DNA of 64,000 nt. It comes from DATCJA01 sp963734635. GTDB taxonomy: Bacteria; Acidobacteriota; Vicinamibacteria; Vicinamibacterales; UBA2999. Of the stretch, positions 16,117 through 25,687 are shown in pieces. The notes beneath the pieces are model-generated. The model did not search any database and was not told where the DNA came from. It saw only the letters and a list, made by a program, of their open reading frames with translations. Location of the stretch: the NCBI GenBank assembly GCA_963734635.1, contig CAVTIA010000001.1:62001-126000 (forward strand). Direction: 5' to 3'. A program made the translations under genes and the position numbers. The number at the start of each line of letters is the position of its first letter. Positions within the stretch are counted from its first letter, which is position 1.

Positions 16117-18168
16117 TCAGCCCAACGCCATGAAAACCACGACTTCGGCCGGGGCAATCGGGCTGATCGACACGAACGCCGGCTCCGTAGCGTGCTGACG
16201 TCCTCGCACCTGTACACGCGAGCCCACGGAGTGCGGCCCCGTGTACGCGGCCGTTCCGACAGCCGCCTCCGCGCTGTTGGCCACGACCTCGAACTGGTCC
16301 CCGGGTGTCCATAGCTCCGCCGACACGACCACGTCGCCGCCCCGCGGAGCCTCACCATTCGGATTGACGACGATGAGCGCTTCGGTCGTATCGAGGAGCC
16401 GCGACCATGCAACGAGCTCTCCGGCCGGCGGAAAACGGAAATCCGGCCCGAAGACGCGAACCTCGCGGGGATATTGTCGGCCGACGCGCAGCACGGGATG
16501 CCGGGCCCGCGTCGTACACAGCGCCGCGATCCGGCGGTATGCAGGACTGGACTCGTCGAACGCGTGCGCCCCGGATGTGCCAAAGGGACCGAAACCGGGA
16601 AGCGTGGGATCAAGTTCCAGAATCTGCGTTTCGAGGTCGCGATCGGAGCGGGCGCGCGGGTGCTCGGGACCGAACATCGTTTCGCGCAAAAAACGATCGC
16701 CATGATTGCCGCCATCGTTCCAGCCCTCCGCGTGCAGAAACGGCAGCTGGTTCTGCGCAGGCCCGGCAAATGCCTGCTCCGAACCGTAGTAAACACACGG
16801 GATGCCCAGCGTGAAGAGCTGAAAGGCTGTGGCGGCCGCGATTTGATAATCCTTCACCGCGGAGTTGTCGGGAATCTCGGCAGAGAACCGGACTTTGCTT
16901 CCGAACACATGATCGTGGTCATCCAGAATCGAGACGTGACGGTCGCCGAACGCGCGATGTGACTCGAATCCGGCGCTCGATTCCTCGAATTGCCGAAAAT
17001 AATCGCCTCCCGGCTGCAGTCCCTTCGCCACCGCGTGCAGAGTCAATCGAGCGGACCCGATGTCGAGCGCCGCCGTGAGGTTGCGGCGCAGGATCGCGAG
17101 ATTGTCGAGCACGAAATCCTGAAACCTGTCGCCGCCGGCGATCTCGCCGACGAGCAGGAAATTGCGTTTGCCGAGCCGGTCCGTGAATTCGCGAATCGCG
17201 CCGCAGAAGTTCCGCGTTTCCTCGAGCGACATGTGCTTCACAGTGTCGATGCGGAAACCGTCACAATCGCTGATCGCGATCCAATACTTGTAGCAATCGA
17301 CCAGTGCGCTGAGCGTGCCTGCCGCATCGAGCGCGAGATCCTTGAGTGCAAAGAAATCCGTCCGCTTGTGCTCTGCGTGCGGATTCTCGATGTCGTCGCC
17401 GCCCAGGGAACCGAGTCCGGCGCGCGTATAACGGTCGGCACGCCGCAGGTCGAGCGGCCACACCGCCTCGTGAATGCCTGGTCCGGGAGCCGCAACTCCT
17501 GCCTGGAGCTCATTTCGCCACGCGAGCCGCCACCCCGCCAGTTGCGCATGGTGAGGACTCCCGTAGAAGTTCGGCCACCCGACAAACGCCGGCTCGTTGC
17601 GAACGGACTCCGTCGGCTGGCCCGGCGGCACATACCCCCAGTTGTCGCCAGTGTGGTTGAGGATGATGTCCAGAACAATGCGAATGCCGCGCTGGTGCGC
17701 ATCCTCGACGAGGTCGAGCAAATCTTCTCTCGTGCCGAACCGCGGATCGACATCCAAGAAGTCCTGAATACCGTAGCCATGAAACGTGTCGAGCCTCGCC
17801 CGCTGCTTGAACACCGGGCCGATCCACAGCGCGGTGACCCCGAGGCCGTCCAGGTAATCGAGCCGCCCGCGAATGCCCGCAAGCGTACCGCCCTGCCATG
17901 CACGCCCCGAGCTGGCCCAGTCGTGCCAGTTGATGTCGGGACGACTCGGTGCCTGACGCAAGCTCCTGATACTTTCGCGAGTGAGAAGCGGCCGAGACGA
18001 CTCACGCCCGTCGCTGAACCGGTCGGGCAGGAGGAAGTACAACACCTCGTCGCGCCAATCGACCGGCGATTGTGTATATCCCGCTTCCGTTACTGCACGT
18101 CCGAGTAACGTACGCACCGCCGCCAGCGTCTCCGGCCGGCCTCCGTCAAGCAGGTTCCTGAGAGACAT
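16117..18168 (-). CDS. GH13 alpha-amylase family glycosidase
   Basis: 683 residues with the (beta/alpha)8 barrel of glycoside hydrolase family 13. DEVLYFLLPDRFSDG opens the barrel, and conserved region I is LDIILNH. The nucleophile Asp is in DGFRIDTVKH, the acid/base Glu in LLVGEIAGGD and the third carboxylate in SILDDHDHV. A C-terminal beta-sandwich follows (FPPAGELVAWSRLLDTTEAL). No clear signal peptide, so likely a cytoplasmic alpha-glucan or maltooligosaccharide enzyme. An inserted stretch between the first strand and region I (about residues 200-260) is longer than in minimal members. Exact linkage specificity cannot be called. Confidence 0.9.
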   Translation of the reverse strand: MSLRNLLDGGRPETLAAVRTLLGRAVTEAGYTQSPVDWRDEVLYFLLPDRFSDGRESSRPLLTRESIRSLRQAPSRPDINWHDWASSGRAWQGGTLAGIRGRLDYLDGLGVTALWIGPVFKQRARLDTFHGYGIQDFLDVDPRFGTREDLLDLVEDAHQRGIRIVLDIILNHTGDNWGYVPPGQPTESVRNEPAFVGWPNFYGSPHHAQLAGWRLAWRNELQAGVAAPGPGIHEAVWPLDLRRADRYTRAGLGSLGGDDIENPHAEHKRTDFFALKDLALDAAGTLSALVDCYKYWIAISDCDGFRIDTVKHMSLEETRNFCGAIREFTDRLGKRNFLLVGEIAGGDRFQDFVLDNLAILRRNLTAALDIGSARLTLHAVAKGLQPGGDYFRQFEESSAGFESHRAFGDRHVSILDDHDHVFGSKVRFSAEIPDNSAVKDYQIAAATAFQLFTLGIPCVYYGSEQAFAGPAQNQLPFLHAEGWNDGGNHGDRFLRETMFGPEHPRARSDRDLETQILELDPTLPGFGPFGTSGAHAFDESSPAYRRIAALCTTRARHPVLRVGRQYPREVRVFGPDFRFPPAGELVAWSRLLDTTEALIVVNPNGEAPRGGDVVVSAELWTPGDQFEVVANSAEAAVGTAAYTGPHSVGSRVQVRGRQHATEPAFVSISPIAPAEVVVFMALG

Positions 18169-18241
18169 GCCGCATAGCGTAACGCTTCCTTTGGTGGTAT
18201 GAGTGGAAGTGCGACACCAGCCTGCAGATGGGGTTGTTCAT

Positions 18242-19186
18242 ATGACTCGAGCGCTCGGATATGGAACGCTGGTCGCCTGCATCGTCGGCGCGCTTGGCGT
18301 TGCGGCACAGGAACCGATCTTTCGCGGCAGGGGCGACGCGGTGCGCGTCTTCGTCACCGTCACCGATCGCGACGGCCGGCTCGTGACGAATCTTCCGCGT
18401 GAAAGTTTCGAAATCCGCGACGAGGGTCGGCCCCAGCCGATCACCTTGTTCGACAACAGTCCTCAGCCCATCCGCCTCATTGTCATGATTGACGTGTCAG
18501 GGAGCATGGAGGGGAATCTTCCATTGCTGCGTGCTGCTTCAGAGCAGCTCATCGGGCGCCTTCGACCCGACGACCTGATGCGTCTGGGCACGTTCGGCCG
18601 TTCGGTCGCGATTGGTCCCTCGTTCACGAAGGACCCGCGCGAGCTGCTCGATTCGTTGCCGCGGGTGATTGAAGGCGATGCACCCACACCGCTGTGGCGC
18701 GCGATCGATGAAGCGATTAGCGCATTTGGGGACGAAAACGAAGAACGCCGAGTAGTCCTGGTGCTGAGCGACGGCAAAGACAGCGGGCCAATCGAATTTC
18801 GTCAGCGCTTCGTCAGCCAGGGAGAAGTGATCGACCGCGCACGGAACGAAGACGTGATGGTCTACGGCATCGGCATGCGCAGCCGGCCGCGTCAGCGTCA
18901 GGTGGGACTAGGTCCCGGCGGCCTGCAGGCCGCACTCCTCGCGGACCTGCCTGACCCGGGCCTCGCGCTCGTCTCCGAACACACCGGGGGTGGCTTTGCG
19001 GAAATTCGGTTCGGGCAGGATCTGGCCGCTGCATTCGCGCAGGTTGCCGACGAGCTCCATGGCCAGTACCTCATCTCGTTCGCGCCGCCCAGACGCGACG
19101 GCAAATCGCACGACATCGAAGTAAGGGTCAGCGAGCGGGGAATGAAACCGCGCGCGCGCAAAAGCTACGTCGCGCCGAAGCAGTAG
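18242..19186 (+). CDS. Exported VWFA-domain protein (acidobacterial VWFA-related type)
   Basis: 314 residues from ATG 18242; a GTG at 18203 is an alternative in-frame start. Signal peptide VACIVGALGVAAQ, then a beta-rich leader (VRVFVTVTDRDGRLVTNLPR) and a von Willebrand A domain whose metal site DVSGSM (DxSxS) is intact, with the T and D positions of the MIDAS motif plausible downstream (TPLWRAIDEAI, LVLSDGKDSG). The leader plus VWFA pair is the layout of VWFA-related proteins abundant in Acidobacteria, presumed periplasmic adhesion or scaffold proteins. No clear partner next door. Confidence 0.83.
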   Translation: MTRALGYGTLVACIVGALGVAAQEPIFRGRGDAVRVFVTVTDRDGRLVTNLPRESFEIRDEGRPQPITLFDNSPQPIRLIVMIDVSGSMEGNLPLLRAASEQLIGRLRPDDLMRLGTFGRSVAIGPSFTKDPRELLDSLPRVIEGDAPTPLWRAIDEAISAFGDENEERRVVLVLSDGKDSGPIEFRQRFVSQGEVIDRARNEDVMVYGIGMRSRPRQRQVGLGPGGLQAALLADLPDPGLALVSEHTGGGFAEIRFGQDLAAAFAQVADELHGQYLISFAPPRRDGKSHDIEVRVSERGMKPRARKSYVAPKQ

Positions 19187-19319
19187 CAGCTTCGAACGGA
19201 ATCGATAGCACGATTCAAACTCTGATCGTCGATCGGAGAACCCAATCCGCGATTTCCGCGGAGAGTTCCACCCGGGTAGTGCATTCCTGCTGGTGCAGTT
19301 CTTGCCGAGTTGCACGGGA

Positions 19320-20336
19320 ATGCAACAGCGCATTGCAGCAATCGTCGTTTGTACCTTGGTGGCGGCGTGTGGAGGCGGCGATGCGCCCACCACGCCGTCG
19401 CCGGTGTCCGAACCGTCGGCGCCAGTGGCCACAAGTGGCGCACCAACCGATGACGTCAGGCTCGCAGACGATTTCGGAGGACGGCTGCTCTTCCCGCCCG
19501 ACAACTGGTGGAACCAGGACATCACGACGGCGCCCGTCGATCCGCAGTCGGACACGTATGTGGATTTCGTCGGCCGCACGCGCACCGCACATCCGGATTT
19601 CGGCCCTCCGCCGTACGGCATGCCGTACCTTGGCGTTGGCGGCGCCGAAGCACGCAGATCGGTTGCGTTCGTGGAGTACGGCGGCGAGAGCGACGAGGGT
19701 TTCCGCGGTGAGCGTGGCTACCCGATCCCGGAACTGGCGAAGAACCAGCCGAACGTCATCGAGGGTGGCGTGCCTGGAGGCGGCGGCACCGGCGATCGCC
19801 ATCTGCTCATCGTCGACCGGGATAGATGGCTGCTGTATGAGCTCTTCGCGGCGCGGTGGAATACGTCGTCAGGACGTTGGGAAGCAGGATCGGGCGCAGT
19901 GTTCGACCTGTCATCGAATGCACGGCGGCCGGAGGGTTGGACGTCGGCCGATGCCGCAGGCCTCGCAATCCTGCCGGGCCTCGTCCGATATGACGAAACG
20001 CTGCGTGGACCGATCCGACATGCACTTCGTGTGACGGTTCGACGCACGAACGGCTACGTCTGGCCGGCTTCTCACCGAGCGGGTAGCACTCAGGGTGCTT
20101 TGCCAATGGGAGCGCGCCTCCGCCTCAAAGCGTCGAAGACGCTTTCGGGATATCCAGCTCAGGTACAGAACATCTTTCGCGCGATGCAGACGCACGGCCT
20201 CATCGTGGCTGACAACGGAAGCGATCTGTACGTGACCGGCACGATGGATCCCCGCTGGAACAACGACGTCCTCAACCCTGCGTTCCGAAGCCTCTCGATG
20301 AACGACTTCGAGGTCGTCCGCCTCGGCTGGCGCTGA
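19320..20336 (+). CDS. Putative lipoprotein of unknown function
   Basis: 338 residues from ATG 19320 (a GTG at 19293 is possible). The N-terminus has a lipobox, LVAAC at residues 13-17, followed by a Gly/Pro/Thr-rich linker, so it should be lipid-anchored. The body is aromatic-rich (DNWWNQDI, RDRWLLYELFAARW) and contains GDRHLLIVDRD and an ending DPRWNNDVLNPAFRSL. I do not recognise the family with certainty. The blend of Trp-rich motifs and calcium-like Asp runs would fit an extracellular binding or hydrolytic domain, but no catalytic motif is named. Confidence 0.7.
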   Translation: MQQRIAAIVVCTLVAACGGGDAPTTPSPVSEPSAPVATSGAPTDDVRLADDFGGRLLFPPDNWWNQDITTAPVDPQSDTYVDFVGRTRTAHPDFGPPPYGMPYLGVGGAEARRSVAFVEYGGESDEGFRGERGYPIPELAKNQPNVIEGGVPGGGGTGDRHLLIVDRDRWLLYELFAARWNTSSGRWEAGSGAVFDLSSNARRPEGWTSADAAGLAILPGLVRYDETLRGPIRHALRVTVRRTNGYVWPASHRAGSTQGALPMGARLRLKASKTLSGYPAQVQNIFRAMQTHGLIVADNGSDLYVTGTMDPRWNNDVLNPAFRSLSMNDFEVVRLGWR

Positions 20337-20375
20337 TCTCGATCACGTCCATTCAAATCTCTATTCTGCTGATCC

Positions 20376-21308
20376 TCAATACGGTCGGAGTGGTTGCAGG
20401 TCGCCTTGGTACGGAACCACCTGGCCGGCGGTGAGAGCTACGTCGAATGTGGCCGTCCGGAACCCGGCTGCCTGCAGATCGATCCGATGCGTTCCGGGCA
20501 CAACCGTCATCGCGCGTCCAGCCGAGAAGTCCTGAACAATGCCGACGTACACGCCGTCCACGAAGATCTCGGCCGTCACGGGCCACACATCGAAGGTCAA
20601 CGCGCTCTGGTTCTGGTTTCCAAGATCCATGAAGTAGGTGGACAGGCCAGCCGATACGCCTCCTGCGCCGTAATCTCCGCCGTACGTCTGTGGCGTGTCG
20701 TACGCCTGAGGCGTGTCGTACGTTTGAGGTGGATAGGTGTCGTACGTTTGAGGTGGATAGTACGGGGCGGTTGGATATCCGTACTGCGGGTAAACGCCGA
20801 CGTAGGGATACGAATAGTACGGGTAGTACGGATAGATGGGATAACCGCCCACGACTCCTCGCCGTACGAAGCGACCCCGGTTGTAGCCGTTCACGAACTG
20901 ACCCGGCACCGGACGGGTACGGACGAAGCCGGTGCCGGCATGAACGAAGCCGCCGCCGCTGTGCACGAAGCCGGTGCCGACGGGTGCCACTTCAAAGCCG
21001 GTTCGGACCGGAACCGTTCCAAAGCCCGTGCGGACAGGAACGGTTCCGAATCCGATACGGCCGAAGTGTCCCGCCGGCATCGAACCCGCGACGATGGGCC
21101 GTCGCACGACCGCGCGTGACCTGACTACCGGCCTGACGACTGTGCCTCGTACGACGGGCCCCCCGACGACAACGCCCGATCCGCCAACTGATCGGACGCC
21201 ACGTCCAGCATGAGAGCGACCGCTGCCGCGCTGCGCGTCGGCCGTTGCCGGCATGAGGACCAGCACGGAGATCAGAGCACCGACGCTGAGCAGCTTATGG
21301 GGTTTCAC
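20376..21308 (-). CDS. Exported Tyr/Pro/Gly-rich protein with C-terminal PEGA-like domain
   Basis: 310 residues from GTG 21308 (frame open to GTG 21332). Signal peptide LISVLVLMPATADA. The middle is low-complexity: Gly/Val/Arg-rich repeats (GFGTVPVRT occurs twice), then Tyr/Pro repeats (PYYPYYSYPY; YPPQTYDTYPPQTYDTPQAY). The C-terminal ~75 residues look like a PEGA domain (VTAEIFVDGVYVGIVQDF, then PGTHRIDLQAAGF), a surface-layer-type beta fold. Probably a surface or periplasmic protein; the repeats are likely unstable by slippage. Confidence 0.72.
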   Translation of the reverse strand: MKPHKLLSVGALISVLVLMPATADAQRGSGRSHAGRGVRSVGGSGVVVGGPVVRGTVVRPVVRSRAVVRRPIVAGSMPAGHFGRIGFGTVPVRTGFGTVPVRTGFEVAPVGTGFVHSGGGFVHAGTGFVRTRPVPGQFVNGYNRGRFVRRGVVGGYPIYPYYPYYSYPYVGVYPQYGYPTAPYYPPQTYDTYPPQTYDTPQAYDTPQTYGGDYGAGGVSAGLSTYFMDLGNQNQSALTFDVWPVTAEIFVDGVYVGIVQDFSAGRAMTVVPGTHRIDLQAAGFRTATFDVALTAGQVVPYQGDLQPLRPY

Positions 21309-21520
21309 ATTATTGGATGAGAGCAACTCCACTGCCAGTACACACCGTCAAGATGGCGGACAAAGTTGCTCGACGAGCACCGGGCAGCTATTGATTTGTC
21401 CTCAGAGACAGTTCCAATTTTGAGACGCCGGACTCCTACTTCGACGTCGAGTCGAGTCGGATTAATGTGCTGACGACCGCTCCGCAGTGTTCTGCTATGC
21501 TGCGCGACGGCCCGGCGCCT

Positions 21521-21548
21521 CGTACGTAGCGTCCGGCTTTAGCCGGCC
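21521..21548. repeat. REP-like palindromic element upstream of the DUF3006 gene
   Basis: CGTACGTAGCGTCCGGCTTT followed by AGCCGGCC, a slightly diverged copy 30 bp before the next start codon. The rest of 21309-21577 shows no gene. Confidence 0.8.
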
Positions 21549-21577
21549 CCCCGTGCCAGGCCGCCCGCTCAGATGCG

Positions 21578-21847
21578 ATGTCACGCTACACGATTGACCG
21601 CTTCGAAGGCGTAGGCTGGGCCGTGCTCGAAGATGAGCACGGACAGGCCTTCACGGTGCCAAGAGACTGGCTGCCATCCACGGCGCGTGAAGGCGATGCG
21701 CTCAACGGGGACGCCACAGCTCAGACAACAGCGGCGACGCTGGTTCGCTTTGAGCTCGACCCAACGGCTCGGGAGGAGCAACTCGCAAAAGCGCGCGCAC
21801 GCCGAGACGCACTGCCACGCGGACCGAAGGGAGACATCTCGCTGTGA
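21578..21847 (+). CDS. DUF3006 domain protein
   Basis: 89 residues. The N-terminal pattern YTIDRFEGVGWAVLEDE and LPSTAREGDALNGD is the DUF3006 core, ending in a charged helix. These small proteins are commonly encoded next to ComEC-like metallo-beta-lactamase proteins, as here: the stop overlaps the next start by four bases, indicating translational coupling. Function unknown. Confidence 0.82.
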   Translation: MSRYTIDRFEGVGWAVLEDEHGQAFTVPRDWLPSTAREGDALNGDATAQTTAATLVRFELDPTAREEQLAKARARRDALPRGPKGDISL

Positions 21848-22908
21848 CCGCGCTGCGTGGGCTGATCGCGCTCCTTCTCCTGGCGATATGGACCTCAGGT
21901 GTCGGCGGTCAGGGACCGCCCCCGCCGCCTCTTCGGGTTCATTTCATCGACGTGGGGCAGGGCGATGCCGTCCTGATTCAGAGTCCGTCCGGTCAGAATG
22001 TCGTGTACGACGCAGGCGAACATCCGACGAGAGTCCGCGATTACTTGACGGGCCTCGGCGTCTCAAACCTCGGCGTCGCCATTGCGTCGCACAACCACGC
22101 GGATCATATCGGGGGACTCGCGGAAGTGGTAAAGCACTTCCGACCACAGTTCTATATGGATAACGGGGTCCCGACGACGACCCAGACGTACGCGCGGCTG
22201 CAGGAAGCGGTTGCAGTGGTGGGCAGCCAGCTTCTTGAGCCTACGGCGCGTAGGATCACTCTTGGTGAGGCGGCATTGACGATCGTCCCGCCGCCTGGCA
22301 TTCCGGATTGGGATCAAAACGACAATTCGATCGGCGTCGTTCTGGATTACGGCGCGTTCCGGCTGTCGTTAGCAGGCGATGCCGAACCGCGCGAGTGGGC
22401 GTGGTGGAGAACGCATGCTCCCGATTGGTTGCGTCCGGTCCACGTTCACAAGGCAAGCCACCACGGCTCGACGAACGGTGACACGACCGAAGGCGTTTCC
22501 ATGCTTGCGCCGAAATCGGTGGTGATCGGCGTGGGTATTGGCAATACCTATGGCCATCCAGACGAGGCAGCGCTTCGGTTGTACGCGAACGCAGCACAGG
22601 TATTTCGCACAGACCACCACGGGACCGTCATCGTAGAGGCGCAGGCCTCGGGTGGCTATAACGTGAGCGTCGAACGTGGGGAGGGAGCGAAACCACAGCC
22701 TCCCCCGCAGTCGTGCGTCGACATCAATCGGGCCGGCCTCGTCGAGTTACAAGAGATTATTCACATCGGGCCGGAGCGGGCACAGCAAATCATCGATCTG
22801 CGAAGGGTGCAGCCGTTTCGGTCGGTGGACGATCTGATTCGCGTCGACGGCATCGGACCAGCGCGGCTGGCGGACATCAAAGCCCAAGGCAAGGCATGCG
22901 CGCGGTAG
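21844..22908 (+). CDS. ComEC-like MBL-fold hydrolase with C-terminal helix-hairpin-helix domain, exported
   Basis: 354 residues. A signal peptide (LIALLLLAIWTSGVGGQ) is followed by the metallo-beta-lactamase domain seen at the C-terminus of ComEC (HFIDVGQGDAVLIQSPSG, then the zinc motif HNHADHIGG, and HKASHHGS). The C-terminal ~65 residues form two helix-hairpin-helix units (DINRAGLVELQEIIHIGPER, DLIRVDGIGPARL), as in the DNA-binding protein ComEA. It thus joins the two extracellular DNA-handling modules of competence without ComEC's membrane channel. A secreted nuclease or DNA-uptake accessory role is inferred. GTG start overlaps the DUF3006 stop. Confidence 0.85.
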   Translation: MTALRGLIALLLLAIWTSGVGGQGPPPPPLRVHFIDVGQGDAVLIQSPSGQNVVYDAGEHPTRVRDYLTGLGVSNLGVAIASHNHADHIGGLAEVVKHFRPQFYMDNGVPTTTQTYARLQEAVAVVGSQLLEPTARRITLGEAALTIVPPPGIPDWDQNDNSIGVVLDYGAFRLSLAGDAEPREWAWWRTHAPDWLRPVHVHKASHHGSTNGDTTEGVSMLAPKSVVIGVGIGNTYGHPDEAALRLYANAAQVFRTDHHGTVIVEAQASGGYNVSVERGEGAKPQPPPQSCVDINRAGLVELQEIIHIGPERAQQIIDLRRVQPFRSVDDLIRVDGIGPARLADIKAQGKACAR

Positions 22909-22931
22909 GCCGAAACGTCGCACCCACGGAT

Positions 22932-23639
22932 TTACGGTATCGGCAACAGAGACTTATCTCGCGGACGCACATGCTGATCGGCAGCGTTCAAGAGGATCGT
23001 GGTTGCTGCATAGTCGCCCATCAGAGACAGAATGTTGACCACTCCCTGATGACCGAACAGTTTCACCGCACGCGCGAATGTATCGGACGCGACTTTGTGC
23101 GTGGTGATTGAATCGCGGCCCAGCTGAACGATGACCGCTTCCGTTTCGCCGAGGGTCCCAAGAGGTCTGCGGTACCTGACGGTGTCGACGATCTGTGGGC
23201 TCAAACCCGCTTTCAGCGCGGCAGGTTCGTGCGCAGTCCATACGTATGCGCAGTCCATCTCCCGCGCCGTTACGAGGATCGCCAGCTCCACCAGGCGAGG
23301 CTCGAGGCCCGACTTGCGGCGCAGGTAATCGTTTACGTTGGTCATGGCATCGGCCACCGGCGGGCTATAGAGCCGGATGGCTCCAGGTCCGAAACCATCC
23401 GCCACTCCCCTGGCGTCGTACAGCTTCTTGCCAGCGTCGCTCAACGCTTCCCGCTTGATCGCCGGAAAGCGGTTGCCGGTGTCGGGATGGATATCCGCTG
23501 GGAGTGAACGGTTGGATGCCTGTGATGCCTCTCTGGCAGCGCCGGAGGCTGCCTGTTCGGTCAGACCATTCCGTGCCGCCACGGTGGCGACGGTGATGCT
23601 CACCGCCAATAGGACGATCAGAGTGTGAGACGAGTTCAT
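22932..23639 (-). CDS. Exported carboxymuconolactone-decarboxylase-like (AhpD fold) protein
   Basis: 235 residues; ATG 23639 has GGAGG six bases upstream. An N-terminal hydrophobic segment (LIVLLAVSITVATVAARN) suggests export or anchoring. The AhpD-like helical domain is recognised by RLVELAILVTAREMDCAYVW and HEPAALKAGL. The usual CxxC of AhpD is replaced by a single Cys (MDCAYVW), so a peroxidase role is doubtful and a decarboxylase-like or unknown role is likelier. Confidence 0.78.
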   Translation of the reverse strand: MNSSHTLIVLLAVSITVATVAARNGLTEQAASGAAREASQASNRSLPADIHPDTGNRFPAIKREALSDAGKKLYDARGVADGFGPGAIRLYSPPVADAMTNVNDYLRRKSGLEPRLVELAILVTAREMDCAYVWTAHEPAALKAGLSPQIVDTVRYRRPLGTLGETEAVIVQLGRDSITTHKVASDTFARAVKLFGHQGVVNILSLMGDYAATTILLNAADQHVRPRDKSLLPIP

Positions 23640-23836
23640 CTTCTACCTCCAGACTACACAGCAACGCGTAGACCTTTGCCTTACGAGATTCTGTGTCGAG
23701 ACGCGACACGAATTCGATTGCCGCTCGGGCGGACATGAATCTAATCCACAGGAGCGTGTTCTTGCCATCATTGAATTGCCTGGTCCGTATGGCCGCCAGA
23801 GTGTGGGCGTAACAAGGGATCCGCTAGTATCCCCGC

Positions 23837-24163
23837 ATGGAGCATCCGACGGTTATCCACCCTCGCGACCACGCCGTCTACTCGCCCGACAGAATGGGCA
23901 AGAGCACGATCTTCCGGTCTGAGCGCGTGATGGTCGGTCTGAATGCGTTCGAGCCCGGGCAGGAGCATGCGCTGCACGCGCATGCAGGCATGGACAAGGT
24001 CTACCACGTCGTTGAAGGCGAGGGATTGTTCCTGCTCGAAGCCGGGGACGTTCCGATGCAGGCGGGAGTCCTGCTGGTCGCACCTGAAGGCGTGCCTCAC
24101 GGTATTCGCAACACGGGCACCGGACGGCTGCTCGTCCTCACCATACTTGCCCCGGCGCCGTAG
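23837..24163 (+). CDS. Small cupin-domain protein
   Basis: 108 residues forming one beta-barrel cupin domain. Motif 1 (EHALHAHAGMDKVYHVVEGEG) supplies the metal ligands His-x-His and Glu, and motif 2 (LVAPEGVPHGIRNTG) the last His. Stand-alone cupins bind a divalent metal and act as dioxygenases, isomerases or sensors; nothing nearby indicates the substrate. ATG 23837 is the only reasonable start. Confidence 0.85.
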   Translation: MEHPTVIHPRDHAVYSPDRMGKSTIFRSERVMVGLNAFEPGQEHALHAHAGMDKVYHVVEGEGLFLLEAGDVPMQAGVLLVAPEGVPHGIRNTGTGRLLVLTILAPAP

Positions 24164-24229
24164 TATCACAGCGCGGCATCGCCGCAACCAGAACATGCCG
24201 CGTTGTGTTGTGCTCTCTGCCTCGTCGTC

Positions 24230-25456
24230 ATGCCCGCCACCGTCATAGTCGGTGCCGGCGCAGCCGGAATTGTGGCCGCGATATTTGCCTCGGAACGATC
24301 CTCGGTGACGCTCGTCGAGCGGACGAGTGACGGTGGGCGCAAGATCCTGATCAGCGGTGGTGGCCGGTGCAACGTTCTCCCCGTTGCGCTCGAACCCGAC
24401 CGATTCGTCACCGAATCGCCCCCTCATCTCCTGCGCGGCATGCTACGGGCGTGGCCGCTCGTCGCGCAGCGCGAATTCTTTGAACGCGACGTGGGCGTCC
24501 CGCTCACGCTGGAGGAAGAAACGGGCAAGCTGTTTCCTGTCTCGGGCCGCGCGCGGGATGTGCGCGACGGATTGATCGAACTGGCCAGACGCCGCGGCGT
24601 TCAGTGTCAATGGGACACGTCAGTCACCGGTCTGACGCCGACGGCAACGGGCTGGTCCATCGAGACCACTCGGGGCGTGATCGACGCGCGAGCGGTGGTA
24701 CTGGCGACAGGCGGACTGTCGGTACCGAAAACAGGCAGCGACGGAACGGGGATCCGTCTTGCGACCGGCCTTGGCCACGTGCTGCACGACACCTACCCGG
24801 CACTGACGCCCCTCATCGCCGAGCCCGCGGTGCACGCGTCGCTCGCGGGAGTGTCACTCAACGTGAGACTGCGCGCGAAATGGCGGGGCAAATCGGCCGA
24901 GGCGTCCGGCGGATTCCTGTTCACCCACCGCGGATACAGCGGGCCGTCGGTGCTCGACCTGTCACATATCGCCGTACGGAGCAGGATGAACGGCGACGAT
25001 CCGGCGGATGCCGCCGTGTTTCGCGTCGCGTGGTCGGCGAAAGATGCCGGCGAATGGCAGCGTGAGCTCACAACGTCGGCGGGTCTCGTCGTCACGACGG
25101 TCGCGCGCCATCTGCCACATCGTCTGGCGGTACAACTCCTCAACGAAGCCGGCATCCCTCCCGATCGGGAAGCCGCCGGATTACGCCGCCATGAGCGGAC
25201 GGCACTACTCGACGCGCTGACAGCGTTCGTCCTGCCCTCGACCGGCGACGAAGGCTACAAGAAGGCAGAGGTCACAGGCGGTGGCATCGCACTCGACGAA
25301 GTGAACCCGCAAACGCTCGAAAGCCGGCGTCACGCCGGGTTGTTCTTGTGCGGTGAAATGCTCGACGCGTTTGGCCCAATCGGAGGCCACAATTTTGCGT
25401 GGGCCTGGGCGACCGGTCGGGCGGCCGGGCTTGGCGCGTCGCGATACACCGCCTGA
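24230..25456 (+). CDS. HI0933-like (YhiN/BaiN) FAD-dependent oxidoreductase
   Basis: 408 residues from ATG 24230; the frame is open to 24203. A Rossmann FAD motif (VIVGAGAAGIVAAIFA) opens the protein, ISGGGRCN is the family hallmark, and GGGIALDEVNPQTL, then GLFLCGEMLDAFGPIGGHN mark the C-terminal FAD-binding site. The family (Pfam HI0933-like) is widespread; proposed roles include NAD(P)H-dependent reductase activity, but the physiological substrate is mostly unknown. Length is normal. Confidence 0.9.
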   Translation: MPATVIVGAGAAGIVAAIFASERSSVTLVERTSDGGRKILISGGGRCNVLPVALEPDRFVTESPPHLLRGMLRAWPLVAQREFFERDVGVPLTLEEETGKLFPVSGRARDVRDGLIELARRRGVQCQWDTSVTGLTPTATGWSIETTRGVIDARAVVLATGGLSVPKTGSDGTGIRLATGLGHVLHDTYPALTPLIAEPAVHASLAGVSLNVRLRAKWRGKSAEASGGFLFTHRGYSGPSVLDLSHIAVRSRMNGDDPADAAVFRVAWSAKDAGEWQRELTTSAGLVVTTVARHLPHRLAVQLLNEAGIPPDREAAGLRRHERTALLDALTAFVLPSTGDEGYKKAEVTGGGIALDEVNPQTLESRRHAGLFLCGEMLDAFGPIGGHNFAWAWATGRAAGLGASRYTA

Positions 25457-25687
25457 TTTTTCTTTCTCTTGTCCCTCACTGCAGCAGAGGCGTGAGGCCG
25501 CCGAAAACACCAAGGAGGGGTCGAGCGGCCCAGTCGAGAGAGATGCCGATGCTAGAATCACGACCCACCGTGCCGTCCAGCATGCCCGGCGGCGCCTTTG
25601 TCGCTGGCGCTATCGGGCGTGTTCGTTTCGCCGCTCCCGCGCGTTGTACGTGCCGCGGCAGCCAAGGGTCGGAACTGGCCGAGATTC

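Noticed and set aside
16990..18108. + strand open frame (372 codons) opposite the GH13 gene
   Set aside because: Shadow of the amylase, whose catalytic motifs are all in the minus frame.
20640..21060. Repeated units suggesting a CRISPR or satellite array
   Set aside because: They are in-frame Tyr/Pro and Gly/Val repeats of the PEGA protein, with no spacers.
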